Numbered from the stretch's first letter, positions 46,471-56,019 are shown. The stretch: DNA of 64,000 bases from Natrinema ejinorense (GCF_002494345.1 NZ_NXNI01000001.1:2418001-2482000), one strand, 5' to 3'. Translations and numbers: made by a program. The notes: a model not told the origin generated them from the sequence alone.

Positions 46471-47778
46471 CTACGGCCAGAGCCCGCGCGTCTCCTTTGC
46501 CGCCGCGATTCGGGAGAGCGCAACCACGTAGGCGGCGTCACGCCAGGTCAGTCCTTCGGCGTCGACCTCCGCGCGAACGTCGTCCCAGGCCTCGAGCATG
46601 TGCTCCTCGAGTTCCTCGTTGACGCGTTCGAGCGACCACTGGCGGCGGTTGATGTCCTGGAGCCACTCGAAGTAGCTGACCGTGACGCCGCCCGCGTTCG
46701 CGAGGATGTCCGGGATCACCGGCACGTCCCGCTCCTCGAGGATAGTGTCGGCAGCGAACGTGGTCGGCCCGTTAGCTCCTTCGACGACGATGTCGGCGGC
46801 GATCGCGTCGGCGTTGTCCGCCGTGATGACGTTGCCGACGGCCGCCGGGATCAGGACGTCGACGTCTAACTCGAGCAGGTCCGCGTTCGAGAGCCGCCGG
46901 ACGCTGTCGTCGCCGTCGAGGTCGTTCGCGAAGCTGGTGACCGCCTCCGGCTCCTCGTGGTGGGACGGGATCGCCTCGACGTCGAGCCCGTCGACGTCGT
47001 AGAGCGCGCTGTTGACGTCCGACACGGCGACGATCGACGCGCCCCACTCGTGGAGCAGGCGGGCGGCGTTGGCTCCGACGCTGCCGAATCCCTGGACGGC
47101 GACGGTGATCTCCGAGACCTCGCGATCGTAGTACTGAATTGCCTCGCGTGCGGCGATCGCGGTCGAGCGACCGGGAGCCTCCTCCCGACCGTAGGAGCCG
47201 CCGACGACGGGTGGTTTCCCGGTGACGACGCCGGGAATCGTCTCGCCCTGTTGCATCGAGTAGGCGTCCATAAACCAGGCCATCGTCTGGGCGTCGGTCC
47301 CCATGTCCGGCGCGGGGACGTCCTTGGTCGGGCCGACGGCGTCGCGCAGTTCCTCGGCGAACCGACGGGTGAGCCGCTCGGTCTCCTCGCCGGTCAACGA
47401 CTTGGGATCGACGGCGATCCCGCCTTTCCCGCCGCCGAAGGGGAGATCCATCACCGCACACTTCCAGGTCATCCACATCGAGAGCCCGGTACACTCCTCG
47501 GCGCTGACCTCGGGATGATACCGGAGCCCGCCCTTGTAGGGGCCCCGAACGTCGTCGTGCTGTGCCCGGTAGCCCGTAAAGACCTCGACGGTGCCGTCCT
47601 CGCGCTCGAGGGGGACCGATACCTGCTGGACCCGCGTCGGGTGTTTCAGCCGTTCGACGACGCCGGGATCGACGTCGGCGTGGGTCGCTGCTCGCTCTAA
47701 CTGTCGGCGGGCGGTGACGAGCGCCGAATCGAGGTCGTCCTCGGATGTGCTCTCGGTTGCGGGCGATGGTGTCGTCAT
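46471..47778 (-). CDS. Glutamate dehydrogenase
   Basis: A 435-residue Glu/Leu/Phe/Val dehydrogenase. [13 protein letters not shown] and [10 protein letters not shown] carry the catalytic Lys residues. The Rossmann motif is [15 protein letters not shown], and [15 protein letters not shown] is the nucleotide-domain signature. It interconverts 2-oxoglutarate plus ammonia and glutamate. In a catabolic island it can remove amino groups collected by the aminotransferases. It lies 46 bases downstream of the ectoine-hydrolase-like gene, so the two are probably in one operon. Confidence 0.94.
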   Translation of the reverse strand: MTTPSPATESTSEDDLDSALVTARRQLERAATHADVDPGVVERLKHPTRVQQVSVPLEREDGTVEVFTGYRAQHDDVRGPYKGGLRYHPEVSAEECTGLSMWMTWKCAVMDLPFGGGKGGIAVDPKSLTGEETERLTRRFAEELRDAVGPTKDVPAPDMGTDAQTMAWFMDAYSMQQGETIPGVVTGKPPVVGGSYGREEAPGRSTAIAAREAIQYYDREVSEITVAVQGFGSVGANAARLLHEWGASIVAVSDVNSALYDVDGLDVEAIPSHHEEPEAVTSFANDLDGDDSVRRLSNADLLELDVDVLIPAAVGNVITADNADAIAADIVVEGANGPTTFAADTILEERDVPVIPDILANAGGVTVSYFEWLQDINRRQWSLERVNEELEEHMLEAWDDVRAEVDAEGLTWRDAAYVVALSRIAAAKETRGLWP

Positions 47779-47824
47779 TGGTATGGCAATAGTGTCGGGG
47801 GTGGGGTGGTCGAGACGGATCGCG

Positions 47825-49006
47825 TTACGTCGTGAACAGTTGTCGCGGGAAGTCGGCCAGCGTCTCCGCGCCGTCGCTGGTGACGTGGAACGTCTCGCTG
47901 ATCTCCATGCCGATCTCGTCGGTCCAGATGCCGGGGATCATGTGGAAGGTCATGTCCTCCTCGAGCACCGTCTCGTCGCCGGGGCGGATGCTCGCGGTGT
48001 GTTCGCCCCAGTCCGGCGGGTAGCCAAGCCCCATCGAGTAGCCGATGCGGTCCTCCTTCTCGAGGCCGTACTGTGCGATCGTCTCGCGCCAGGCTTTCTC
48101 GACCGACTCGCAGGTGACGCCCGGTTCGGCGGCGTCGAGTGCGGCTTCCAGTCCCTCGACGACGATCTCGGCGGTCTCCTCGAGTTCTTCGGGCGGGTCG
48201 CCGACGAACGTCGTCCGGGCCAGCGGCGAGTGATACCGGTGGCGACAGCCCGAGAGTTCGATGATGACCGGATCCCCGTCTTCGAACTCGCGGTCGGTCC
48301 AGGTCAGGTGTGGCGTGCCGGTGTGATCGCCCGAGGGCATCAGCGGGACGATCGAGGGGTAGTCGCCGCCGTACTCGTCGGTGCCGGTGATCAACTGCTC
48401 GTAGATCGCCGCTGCGGCCTCGTACTCCGGGACGCCCGCCTCGATGACGTCGAGGCCCGCCTGCATCGCGTTCTCCGAAATGCGGGCGGCCTCGCGCATG
48501 TACTCGAGTTCCTGCTCCGATTTTTTGATCCGGACCCAGCCGACCAGCAGCGTCGCGTCCTCGAACTCGGCGTCGGGGAGGTTTTGCTGCAATCGAGTGT
48601 ACGACTTCGCGGTGAAGTAGGCGGCGTCCATCTCGAGACCGATCCGACCGTCGTCGACCTCGAGTTCCTCGAGGACGCCCGCGACGTAGTCCATCGGGTG
48701 GAGGTCGTGTGGCGAGTGGACGTGGTCGTCGCTGTACGCGCGGATGCTCTCGTCGGCGAGATGAGTCGTCGCTCGCGCGCCGCCGCCGTCCATGTCGCGG
48801 CCGATCCAGACGGGCTCCTCGCGGTCGGGCGTGACCACGACGGCCTGATGGACGTAGAACGACCAGCCGTCGTACCCCGTCAGGTAGTTCATGTTCGCCG
48901 GATCGGCGACGACGATGGCGTCGAGGTCCTCCTCGCGCAGCCGCTCCTTCGTTCGAGCGACCCGCCGCTCGTACTCGGCTTCGTCGAAAATATGCTCTCG
49001 TGGCAT
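47825..49006 (-). CDS. doeA: Ectoine hydrolase-like M24 protein (DoeA/EutD)
   Basis: A 393-residue creatinase/prolidase-fold protein. The signatures [14 protein letters not shown] (41-54), [14 protein letters not shown] (213-226), [16 protein letters not shown] (329-344) and a final FPRQLF match DoeA/EutD, which opens the ectoine ring to N-acetyl-2,4-diaminobutyrate. The M24 metal ligands are lost: the first Asp is Glu250 (IELSGC), the second is Pro261 ([10 protein letters not shown]), and the His position reads [10 protein letters not shown]. This rules out an ordinary Xaa-Pro peptidase. GDH follows downstream. ATG 49006 is chosen by the conserved start; the shared palindrome lies upstream. 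Confidence 0.82.
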   Translation of the reverse strand: MPREHIFDEAEYERRVARTKERLREEDLDAIVVADPANMNYLTGYDGWSFYVHQAVVVTPDREEPVWIGRDMDGGGARATTHLADESIRAYSDDHVHSPHDLHPMDYVAGVLEELEVDDGRIGLEMDAAYFTAKSYTRLQQNLPDAEFEDATLLVGWVRIKKSEQELEYMREAARISENAMQAGLDVIEAGVPEYEAAAAIYEQLITGTDEYGGDYPSIVPLMPSGDHTGTPHLTWTDREFEDGDPVIIELSGCRHRYHSPLARTTFVGDPPEELEETAEIVVEGLEAALDAAEPGVTCESVEKAWRETIAQYGLEKEDRIGYSMGLGYPPDWGEHTASIRPGDETVLEEDMTFHMIPGIWTDEIGMEISETFHVTSDGAETLADFPRQLFTT

Positions 49007-49067
49007 GGTGACAGGGGCTCTACGAGGTGCATCGATCAGGAGTAATAAAAGTTTTTCGTGTATATAG

Positions 49068-49084
49068 AACACAGATACTGTTTA
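49068..49084. promoter_or_regulatory. Island palindrome, site 6 (AACACA-N5-TGTTTA)
   Basis: AACACA-GATAC-TGTTTA lies 62 bases before the doeA-like start. A TATA-like TTTATTA (minus strand, 49042-49050) is between it and the gene. The right half is identical to site 5. Confidence 0.5.
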
Positions 49085-49176
49085 CATTGTGAGCTGCCGG
49101 ATCCCCGGCGATGCGGTCGGGAATCGCTCCCGCCGAACCACCGCCCGTTAAGACACGTCGGTTCCTCCCGGCCGAT

Positions 49177-49722
49177 ATGGCAGTACTCGAGACTATCGCG
49201 ATCGCGTTCTGGGCGATGTTGCCCGCCTACGTTCCCAACAACGCCGCGGTACTGGCGGGTGGCGGCCGACCGATCGACGGGGGCCGGACGTGGGGTGAGA
49301 AGCGAGTACTCGGAAACGGCAAGACGTGGCGCGGGACGGCGATCGGAGTCACTGCGGGCCTCGCGCTGGCGGCCGCGTTGACCCTCCTCGCGGAAGACGT
49401 CAGTAGTCTGCTCGGCTTCACGGTTCCGGAATTCTCCCCGTCCGCGGCGCTCGGTCTCGCCGGCGGCGCGATGCTCGGCGACATCCTCGCCTCGTTTCTG
49501 AAACGTCGAAGCGGCCGCGAGCGCGGCGCGATGTTCCCCGGCCTCGACCAGTTGGACTTCGTCGTCGTCTCCCTGCCGCTGACCGCGCTGCTGGCGACCG
49601 ACTGGTTCCGCGAGTGGTTCACGCTCGAGGTCATCCTCGTCGTCGTCGTCCTCACGCCGATCCTCCACGTGACGACGAACATGATCGCGTACAAACTCGG
49701 GCTGAAGAACGAGCCCTGGTAG
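49177..49722 (+). CDS. carS: CDP-2,3-bis-(O-geranylgeranyl)-sn-glycerol synthase
   Basis: A 181-residue integral membrane enzyme of archaeal phospholipid synthesis. It transfers CMP from CTP to unsaturated archaetidic acid to form CDP-archaeol. Family signatures are MLPAYVPNNAAVLAGGG, GKRVLGNGKTWRG-type sequence (KRVLGNGKTWRG), and GDILASFLKRRSGRERGAMFPGLDQLDFV. Four to five helices are expected. ATG 49177 (MAVLETIAIAFWAMLP) is the family-typical start. It is divergent from the doeA-like gene. Confidence 0.95.
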   Translation: MAVLETIAIAFWAMLPAYVPNNAAVLAGGGRPIDGGRTWGEKRVLGNGKTWRGTAIGVTAGLALAAALTLLAEDVSSLLGFTVPEFSPSAALGLAGGAMLGDILASFLKRRSGRERGAMFPGLDQLDFVVVSLPLTALLATDWFREWFTLEVILVVVVLTPILHVTTNMIAYKLGLKNEPW

Positions 49723-49772
49723 GCGTCGCTCGGTTGTCGGCTGCGTTCGCTTCGAAACGGCGGCGGCTCGTT

Positions 49773-49858
49773 CTATCGTAGCCACTGCACGTCGATGCAC
49801 ACCTGACCGAACGACGGCGTCGCGGTCGGTGTGGAACTCGTTTCAGTGGCTACGATAG
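49773..49858. repeat. 86-bp palindromic element, copy 2
   Basis: Arms CTATCGTAGCCACTG (49773-49787) and CAGTGGCTACGATAG (49844-49858) pair perfectly. The inner stem pairs CACACC-GACCG with CGGTC-GGTGTG. It aligns without gaps to the copy at 4544-4629. Two arm positions changed A-to-C on one side and T-to-G on the other. It lies in the gap between the convergent carS and esterase genes. Confidence 0.8.
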
Positions 49859-49950
49859 CGGCCATCCGCCATCAAGTCCGGCGTCGGTCCGTCCGCAGAT
49901 TCCGCGACGTCGGACTCGATCGTCGTCGACGACTCGCCGCGGTGGCGAAC

Positions 49951-50910
49951 TCACTCGAGGGCTGCGTGCAGATCCGAAACCGCCTGGGCGTGTGCCTCGT
50001 GGGCCCGATCCAGATCGACCGGCTCGGAAACCATGCCGAAGAAGCCGTGGATCACGTCATCGTAGTGGTGGTACTCGACGGGAACGCCGTCGTCCTCGAG
50101 CCGCTCGACGAGGTTCGCCCCGTCGTCCCGGAGCGGATCGAAGCCGGCCGTGAGGACCGTCGTCGGCGGCAGCTCCGAGAGGTCGTGTGCGAGCTGGGGC
50201 ATCGCGTAGACGTTCCCTTGATCGATCACGCGCTCGAAGCGGTGATCCCGGAACCACTCCATCTCCTCTGCCGTGAGCAGGTAGCCCTCGCCGTTCTCCT
50301 CGTAGGCTGCCGTCTCGGTCGCATCGCCCGTACTGGGGTAGATCAACAACTGATAGGCGATCTCGGGACCGCCGTGATCCCGAACGAACAGGGACAGTCC
50401 CGCTGCCAGATTACCGCCGGCGCTATCGCCCGCCACGGCGATCCGTTCGGGGTCTGCGCCCAGTTCGTCGGCCGCGTCGGCGGCCCACTCGAGGGCGGCA
50501 TAACAGTCCTCCAGCCCCTCGGGGAAGGGATGTTCGGGCGCGAGGCCGTAGTCGACGCTGACGACGGGATACCCCGACTCGGCGGCGAGCTTGCGGCAGG
50601 TGCCGTCGTGGGTGTCGATACTACCGATGACCCAGCCGCCGCCGTGGAAGTAGAGGAGTAGCGGCCGGTCCTCGCCGTCGGTTCCTGGATCGTAAATCCT
50701 GATCGGCAGGTCGCCGTGGGGACCGTCGATGGTCCGATCCGCGACGGACTCGAGGTCGATGGCGGGCTCGTCGGTGACCTGCATCTCGGCGAACATCCGG
50801 CGAGCCTCCTGTGCCGAAACCTCGTCGAACGAGGGCGTATCGAGGGAGTTGTATAGCTCGAGAAACGCCTGCACGTCCGGGTGTGGTTCGTCCGCCCTGG
50901 TTGGTGTCAT
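49951..50910 (-). CDS. HSL-family esterase/lipase
   Basis: A 319-residue alpha/beta hydrolase. The oxyanion-hole motif is HGGGW at 89-93. The catalytic triad is S163 in GDSAGG, D258 in GFDPLRDDG and H288 in VIHGF. These are the marks of the hormone-sensitive lipase type, which cleaves short- to medium-chain esters. No signal peptide is visible, so it is intracellular. The cap region is the acidic N-terminal 50 residues. It converges with carS. Confidence 0.92.
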   Translation of the reverse strand: MTPTRADEPHPDVQAFLELYNSLDTPSFDEVSAQEARRMFAEMQVTDEPAIDLESVADRTIDGPHGDLPIRIYDPGTDGEDRPLLLYFHGGGWVIGSIDTHDGTCRKLAAESGYPVVSVDYGLAPEHPFPEGLEDCYAALEWAADAADELGADPERIAVAGDSAGGNLAAGLSLFVRDHGGPEIAYQLLIYPSTGDATETAAYEENGEGYLLTAEEMEWFRDHRFERVIDQGNVYAMPQLAHDLSELPPTTVLTAGFDPLRDDGANLVERLEDDGVPVEYHHYDDVIHGFFGMVSEPVDLDRAHEAHAQAVSDLHAALE

Positions 50911-51073
50911 CGTACGGAACAGTTGGGAGTGGAGGATAAAAAGATACCTCCAGCGGAACGCAGTCAGTGCGTCGCGCTCGAGCGATCGGCTCCGATCCTC
51001 GACGCCGATTCGAGCGCGACCGACCGGTCCGGTTCCACACCGCTTATTTCGGTGCGGGACGCTCTCTCGAGCA

Positions 51074-51598
51074 ATGACGAATCAGGACCTCATCGACGCC
51101 CTTCGCGCGGCCGACGCCGTCCAATTCGGCGAGTTCGAACTCTCCCATGGCGGCACCAGCGAGTACTACGTCGACAAGTACCTCTTCGAGACCGATCCCG
51201 ACTGCCTCGAGTCCATCGCCGAGGCCTTCGCCCAGCGACTCGACGCGGACGACAAACTCGGCGGCGTCGCACTCGGTGGCGTCCCTCTGGCCGCCGCGAC
51301 GAGCGTCGCGGCCGGCGTCCCCTACGTCATCGCGCGCAAGCAGCGCAAGGAGTACGGTACCGGGAACCTGATCGAGGGGGAACTCGCCGACGGCGAGGAA
51401 GTCGTCGTCGTCGAGGACATCGTCACGACGGGGACGAGCCTCGTCGAGGCCGTCGAGGCCCTGCGGGACGCGGGCGCGACCGTCGACCGTGCACTGGTCG
51501 TCGTCGACCGCGAGGAAGGCGGCCGCGAGACCGTCGAGGATGCCGGCGTCGAACTAGAGTCGCTGGTGACGGCAAGCGAGTTGCTCGAGAGTCAGTAA
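51074..51598 (+). CDS. pyrE: Orotate phosphoribosyltransferase
   Basis: A 174-residue enzyme that makes orotidine 5-phosphate from orotate and PRPP in pyrimidine synthesis. The PRPP-binding motif is [39 protein letters not shown] is the substrate region, and [15 protein letters not shown] contains the flexible loop lysines. ATG 51074 follows the conserved family start. It is divergent from the esterase. Confidence 0.95.
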   Translation: MTNQDLIDALRAADAVQFGEFELSHGGTSEYYVDKYLFETDPDCLESIAEAFAQRLDADDKLGGVALGGVPLAAATSVAAGVPYVIARKQRKEYGTGNLIEGELADGEEVVVVEDIVTTGTSLVEAVEALRDAGATVDRALVVVDREEGGRETVEDAGVELESLVTASELLESQ

Positions 51599-51793
51599 GG
51601 CACGTCCTCGAGCGCGGTTGGCGAGCGGATGTGTGGGCACGTCCGCGGCCGACGGGTACGTCCGGACCGATCGCCCGACGGTGGGACTGCCCCCGCGATC
51701 GTTGTCACTCGGTTACTCAAAACAGCGGCGAATCGTGAAAACATCAGCTACTTATGGAATATGGGATCGTAGACGGGGACCGAGGGGCTGCCC

Positions 51794-52246
51794 ATGATCG
51801 ATAAGACCGATAGAATCGACGTCGACGGGACGATCGCTGGGGGGAGTACAGTCGAGACCGACGATGGAAGCGACGTCGACGATATATTCGACGCGTTGGC
51901 GAACGTTCACCGCCGCCGGTTGCTGTTCGAGTTGTTGCACTGTACTCGCCAGCACGTTTCGACAGTGACCGGCGTTTCCCGGGAACTCGCCCAGGCGGAC
52001 GAGGAACTGCTCCGCACGCACCTGGCAGCGTCCAGACGCGTTTCGGAAGCGGACGAGGAACTCCTCGTGAAACGTCATATCCACCTGCCCAAACTGGCCG
52101 AGTACGGCTTCGTCGAGTGGAACCGAGACGACCACGTCGTCACGAGAGGGCCGCGATTCGGCGAGGTCAGGCCCGTTCTCGAGTTCCTGAACGGGCAGCG
52201 GGACGACCGGCATCTCGAGACGATCGAGATTCCCCTTCGACGATGA
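51794..52246 (+). CDS. Small ArsR-like winged-helix protein
   Basis: A 150-residue haloarchaeal winged-helix protein. The core is FDALANVHRRRLLFELLHC, then a linker, then VKRHIHLPKLAEYGFVEWNRDDHVVTRGPRFGEVRPVLEFL. That pattern is the halophile HTH type related to DUF7344. The N-terminal 30 residues are acidic and unstructured. Between helix 2 and the conserved HLPKLAEYGFV there is an inserted SRRVSEADEELL segment. The target genes are unknown. Confidence 0.75.
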   Translation: MIDKTDRIDVDGTIAGGSTVETDDGSDVDDIFDALANVHRRRLLFELLHCTRQHVSTVTGVSRELAQADEELLRTHLAASRRVSEADEELLVKRHIHLPKLAEYGFVEWNRDDHVVTRGPRFGEVRPVLEFLNGQRDDRHLETIEIPLRR

Positions 52247-52563
52247 GAACGCGGGAACGGCATACTGTGGTCGGTCCGCTCCTCGTTGCTGCATTCGATC
52301 GCAGCGGGCGTCTCCGAAATCGATCGTCGGATTTCGTCGCCGGCCGTTCGCTCGAGGTCCGGTGACGCCGCCGCCGCTCGCCCCCCATCACAACGCTTTT
52401 ATCCGACTCGAGAGTACGCGTAGCCACGATGGTAGGTGTCCGCTTTACAGGGGCGTTCCCCCGTTTCTAACTCCCACCTACCGCGTATTGTGTCGGCACG
52501 AGTCGGCCAGTGTGCGGAACGCGGATGCGGACACGCCACCGGATTTTCACCACATCCACAGCC
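52247..52563. other. Leader region of thrS
   Basis: A 317-base gap. It holds a TATA box (CTTTTATCC, about 52396-52404) and the structured leader described separately. Between 52247 and 52390 I see nothing else. Confidence 0.6.
52415..52487 (+). promoter_or_regulatory. Structured leader RNA upstream of thrS
   Basis: A TATA-like CTTTTATCC (52396-52404) predicts transcription from about 52428, giving a leader of about 135 bases. In it, GGTAGGTG (52431-52438) pairs with CACCTACC (52475-52482), enclosing a second hairpin GGGG-CGTT-CCCC (52450-52461). TACGCG (52415-52420) can pair with CGCGTA (52482-52487) only if transcription starts earlier. A regulatory role in thrS expression is likely but inferred. 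Confidence 0.45.
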
Positions 52564-54510
52564 ATGTCAGAATCAGACTCACAGGAGCAGCTAACGGTCG
52601 TACTGCCCGACGGATCCGAACTCGAGGTCGACGCCGACGCCACGGTCGAGGACTGTGCCTACGAGATCGGGCCCGGTCTCGGTAGCGATACGGTCGCCGG
52701 CAAACTCGACGGCGACCTCGTCGCTAAAGAGGAGCCGGTCTACGACGGGGCCGAACTCGAGATCATCACCGACGGGAGCGAGGAGTATCTCGAGGTCATG
52801 CGCCACTCCGCGGCCCACTGTCTCGCCCAGGCCGTCGAGCGCCTATACGACGCCGAGGAAGTCAAACTCGCGATCGGTCCGCCGACCGACGAGGGCTTTT
52901 ACTACGACTTCGACAACCTCGACGTCGACGAGGAAGACCTCGCCGAACTCGAGGACGAGATGGAGACGATCGTCGCCGAAGACTACGACATCGAGCGCGA
53001 GGTCGTCTCGATCGAGGAGGCACGGGAGCGACTAGCCGACGAGCCCTACAAACTCGAACTCCTCGAGGAGTTCGCCGAGACGGACGACACCGTCACCTTC
53101 TACACGCAAGGCGAGTGGGAGGACCTCTGTGCCGGCCCCCACGTCGAGTCGACGGGCGAAATCGGCGCGATCGATCTGCTCGAGATCGCCGGTGCCTACT
53201 GGCGCGGGGACGAGGAAAACACGATGCAGACGCGCATCTACGGCACCGCCTTCGAGGACGAGAGCGACCTCGAGGCCTACCTCGAGCGCAAGCGGGAAGC
53301 CGAGAAGCGCGACCACCGCCGGATCGGCAACGAAATGAACCTGTTCTCGATCCAGGACGTCACCGGCCCCGGTCTCCCGCTCTATCACCCGCCGGGGAAG
53401 ACGATCCTCAAAGAGCTCGAGGGGTTCGTCGAGGGACTCAACCAGGACGCGGGCTACGACTACGTGGAGACGCCCCACGTCTTCAAGACGGATCTCTGGC
53501 ACCGGTCGGGCCACTACGAGAACTACCAGGACAGCATGTTCGTCTTCGACGTCGGTGACGACGAGTTCGGTCTGAAGCCGATGAACTGTCCGGGCCACGC
53601 CGCGATCTTCCAGGATCAGTCCTGGAGCTACCGCGACCTGCCGATCCGGTACGCCGAGGACGGCAAGGTCTACCGCAAGGAACAACGCGGCGAGCTCTCG
53701 GGACTCTCGCGGGTGTGGGCGTTCACGATCGACGACGGCCACCTGTTCGTCCGCCCCGATCAGATCGAGCGGGAAGTCAGGCAGATCATCGACATGATCT
53801 TTACCGTCCTCGATACGTTCGATCTCGACTACGAGGTGTCGCTGGCGACGCGTCCCGAGAAGAGCGTCGGCAGCGACGAGATCTGGGAGCGAGCCGAGTC
53901 GATCCTCGAGTCGGTGCTCGACGAGTCGAAGATGGAGTACGAAGTCGAGGAGGGCGACGGCGCGTTCTACGGACCGAAGATCGACTTCGGGTTCGAGGAC
54001 GCCATCGGTCGTCTCTGGGACGGCCCGACGGTCCAGCTCGACTTCAACATGCCCGAGCGCTTCGACCTGAGCTACGTCGGCGAGGACAACGAGGAGCACC
54101 GCCCGGTGATGATCCACCGCGGCATCTACGGCAGCTACGAGCGGTTCTTCATGGTGCTCATCGAGCACTACGAGGGCCGGTTCCCGCTGTGGCTCGCACC
54201 CGAACAGGTCCGCGTGCTGCCGATCTCCGACGACAACCTCGGCTACGCCCACCGCGTCGCAAACGAGTTCGACGACTTCCGCGTCGAGGTCGACGATCGC
54301 GACTCCACCCTCGAGCGCAAGATCCGCGCGGCCCACGACGACCGGGTCCCCTACCAGATCATCGTCGGGGACAACGAGGAGGAAGACGGTAACATCTCGG
54401 TCCGTGATCGCTTCGAGGACCAGGAGTACGACGTCGAGATCGACGCGTTCCGCGCTCACCTCGAGGACGAACGCGACGAAAAGCGGACGGAACCGGACTT
54501 CCTGCAGTAG
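52564..54510 (+). CDS. thrS: Threonyl-tRNA synthetase (bacterial type)
   Basis: A 648-residue enzyme. An N-terminal TGS domain (about 1-62), the second additional domain with the editing-site motif HSAAH near residue 80, a class II catalytic core with [11 protein letters not shown] (zinc ligand Cys), [26 protein letters not shown] and [22 protein letters not shown], and a C-terminal anticodon-binding domain. The order and the editing domain are of bacterial type, as in many haloarchaea. ATG 52564 ([17 protein letters not shown]) is the start before the TGS domain. Confidence 0.95.
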   Translation: MSESDSQEQLTVVLPDGSELEVDADATVEDCAYEIGPGLGSDTVAGKLDGDLVAKEEPVYDGAELEIITDGSEEYLEVMRHSAAHCLAQAVERLYDAEEVKLAIGPPTDEGFYYDFDNLDVDEEDLAELEDEMETIVAEDYDIEREVVSIEEARERLADEPYKLELLEEFAETDDTVTFYTQGEWEDLCAGPHVESTGEIGAIDLLEIAGAYWRGDEENTMQTRIYGTAFEDESDLEAYLERKREAEKRDHRRIGNEMNLFSIQDVTGPGLPLYHPPGKTILKELEGFVEGLNQDAGYDYVETPHVFKTDLWHRSGHYENYQDSMFVFDVGDDEFGLKPMNCPGHAAIFQDQSWSYRDLPIRYAEDGKVYRKEQRGELSGLSRVWAFTIDDGHLFVRPDQIEREVRQIIDMIFTVLDTFDLDYEVSLATRPEKSVGSDEIWERAESILESVLDESKMEYEVEEGDGAFYGPKIDFGFEDAIGRLWDGPTVQLDFNMPERFDLSYVGEDNEEHRPVMIHRGIYGSYERFFMVLIEHYEGRFPLWLAPEQVRVLPISDDNLGYAHRVANEFDDFRVEVDDRDSTLERKIRAAHDDRVPYQIIVGDNEEEDGNISVRDRFEDQEYDVEIDAFRAHLEDERDEKRTEPDFLQ

Positions 54511-54668
54511 CGCCCTCGAGACCCCGTCGCCGCGTTTTTCGGCTACCGTCGACGATCCGCCGACCCGTTCGAGCGAGGCGGTGGTCGCTCGGATGAACCA
54601 CGTTCGTGCTGATTCGCTTGCCTGAATCCGATCGTAATACCCATAGTTGTGGGATCGTGCATATCTGT

Positions 54669-55379
54669 ATGAACAGAGCGGAGAAGGCAGCCCTTCAGTT
54701 GCGGGCCGTCGACGTGTTGCGAATGTTGAAAGAGACGAGAACCTACGACGAACTTGCCGAGACGACCGGGCTTCCGGCGGGCGATCTCAATCGCTACGTC
54801 AACGGGCACGTCCTCCCCGGGACCGATCGGGCGCGCGAGGTCGTCGAGGAGCTCGGCCGGGAGGCGCTGGCGGCGGAACTCGACGCGCGAATCACCGTCG
54901 ACGACGAGGGGTACGTCGACAACTCCGCGACCGTCTTCGACCAGCCGTTCCTCGATCTGGCCGCACCGGTCGTGGCAAACGGGTTCGACTTCGATCGCCC
55001 CGACGTCGTCCTCACCGCTGCGACCGACGGTATCACGCTCGCGGCCGCGCTCGCGAGCTACTACGGAGTCCGCTGTGCCTACGCGAAAAAGCGCAAGGAG
55101 ACTGCCGTCGAGGATTTCATCGAGGCCCGCCAGCGTTTGCAGTCGGGGATCGAACTCACCTACTACCTTCCGGCCGCCGCGATCGAGTCGGGCGAGTCCG
55201 TCCTGGTCGTCGACGACCTCATCCGGTCGGGCGAGACCCAGGAACTGCTCCTCGACATCGCCCACAGCGCCGAGGCCGATGTCGCAGGTGTCTTCGCGCT
55301 CATCGCGGCCGGCGAGGACGGCATCCGGCGCGCCCGCGAACGCACCGACGCCCCGATCGGCTCGCTCACGAGCGTGTGA
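54669..55379 (+). CDS. gfcR: PRTase-domain transcription regulator GfcR
   Basis: A 236-residue regulator. A small N-terminal HTH (LRMLKETRTYDELAETTGLPAGDLNRYVNGHVLPG, about 17-52) is followed by a phosphoribosyltransferase-type fold with VVANGFDF, TAATDGITLAAAL and the PRPP-loop-like ESVLVVDDLIRSGETQELLL. This matches GfcR, which activates glycolytic genes in Haloferax volcanii; binding of a PRPP-like or sugar-phosphate ligand is inferred. The ATG at 54669 follows an AT-rich promoter. Confidence 0.88.
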   Translation: MNRAEKAALQLRAVDVLRMLKETRTYDELAETTGLPAGDLNRYVNGHVLPGTDRAREVVEELGREALAAELDARITVDDEGYVDNSATVFDQPFLDLAAPVVANGFDFDRPDVVLTAATDGITLAAALASYYGVRCAYAKKRKETAVEDFIEARQRLQSGIELTYYLPAAAIESGESVLVVDDLIRSGETQELLLDIAHSAEADVAGVFALIAAGEDGIRRARERTDAPIGSLTSV

Positions 55380-55572
55380 CCGATCGACTCGCGTTTCGAT
55401 CATCGACGGGACGATCGGACGGGATTCGGCTGCGAGGATGTACGGACGATTTCTCGAGCACGCAGTTCGCAAAGAAACGGCGAGTAATCACACGAGGGGA
55501 GGCGTGTGAACCATTAGCACATTATTAATCATTAGGTTTATGGTGGTGCCCCCAGTTTGTGGTGGTACGCAC

Positions 55573-56019
55573 ATGACGAAGACAGTCATCCTCGGCGTGA
55601 TCGGGTCCGACGCTCACGTCGTCGGGATTACCATCCTGGAACAGGCCCTGGAGGCAGCCGGATTCGACGTCGTCAATCTGGGGGTCCAAAGCTCCCAAGA
55701 AGAGTTCGTTGAAGCCGCATCCGCCAACGACGCCGAGGCTGTACTCGTCTCCTCGCTCTATGGCCACGCCAAACAAGACTGCGAGGGCTTCCACCAGCGG
55801 ATCGCGGACGCCGACCTCGACGTTACGACCTACATCGGCGGCAACCTCGCCGTCGGGCAGGACGACTTCGAGGAGACCCGCAAGTTCTTCCGCGAGATGG
55901 GATTCGATCGCGTCTTCGATTCGGAGACCGATCCCGAGGACGCCATCGAAGCCCTCACGGCTGATCTCGACATGCGCTCGACGGAGGGCGAACGGGAAGG
56001 CCGGACGGTGTCCGCATAA
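55573..56019 (+). CDS. mamA: Methylaspartate (glutamate) mutase, cobalamin-binding subunit
   Basis: A 148-residue B12-binding subunit, with the DxHxxG motif at D13/H15/G18 in GVIGSDAHVVGITI, and LVSSLYGHAKQD and YIGGNLAVGQ as the rest of the nucleotide-binding fold. It pairs with MamB (GlmE) to convert L-glutamate to 3-methylaspartate, as in the haloarchaeal methylaspartate cycle for acetyl-CoA assimilation. MamB and methylaspartate ammonia-lyase, which often follow, are not here. ATG 55573 is the family start. Terminator-like sequence follows. Confidence 0.88.
   Translation: MTKTVILGVIGSDAHVVGITILEQALEAAGFDVVNLGVQSSQEEFVEAASANDAEAVLVSSLYGHAKQDCEGFHQRIADADLDVTTYIGGNLAVGQDDFEETRKFFREMGFDRVFDSETDPEDAIEALTADLDMRSTEGEREGRTVSA

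Noticed and set aside
47825-49006. Xaa-Pro aminopeptidase
   Set aside because: The M24 metal ligands are replaced, and the long motifs fit DoeA/EutD.
53032-54459. 475-codon frame antisense to thrS
   Set aside because: Same cause: shadow of a well-supported gene, with a repetitive Val/Asp/Leu-rich translation.
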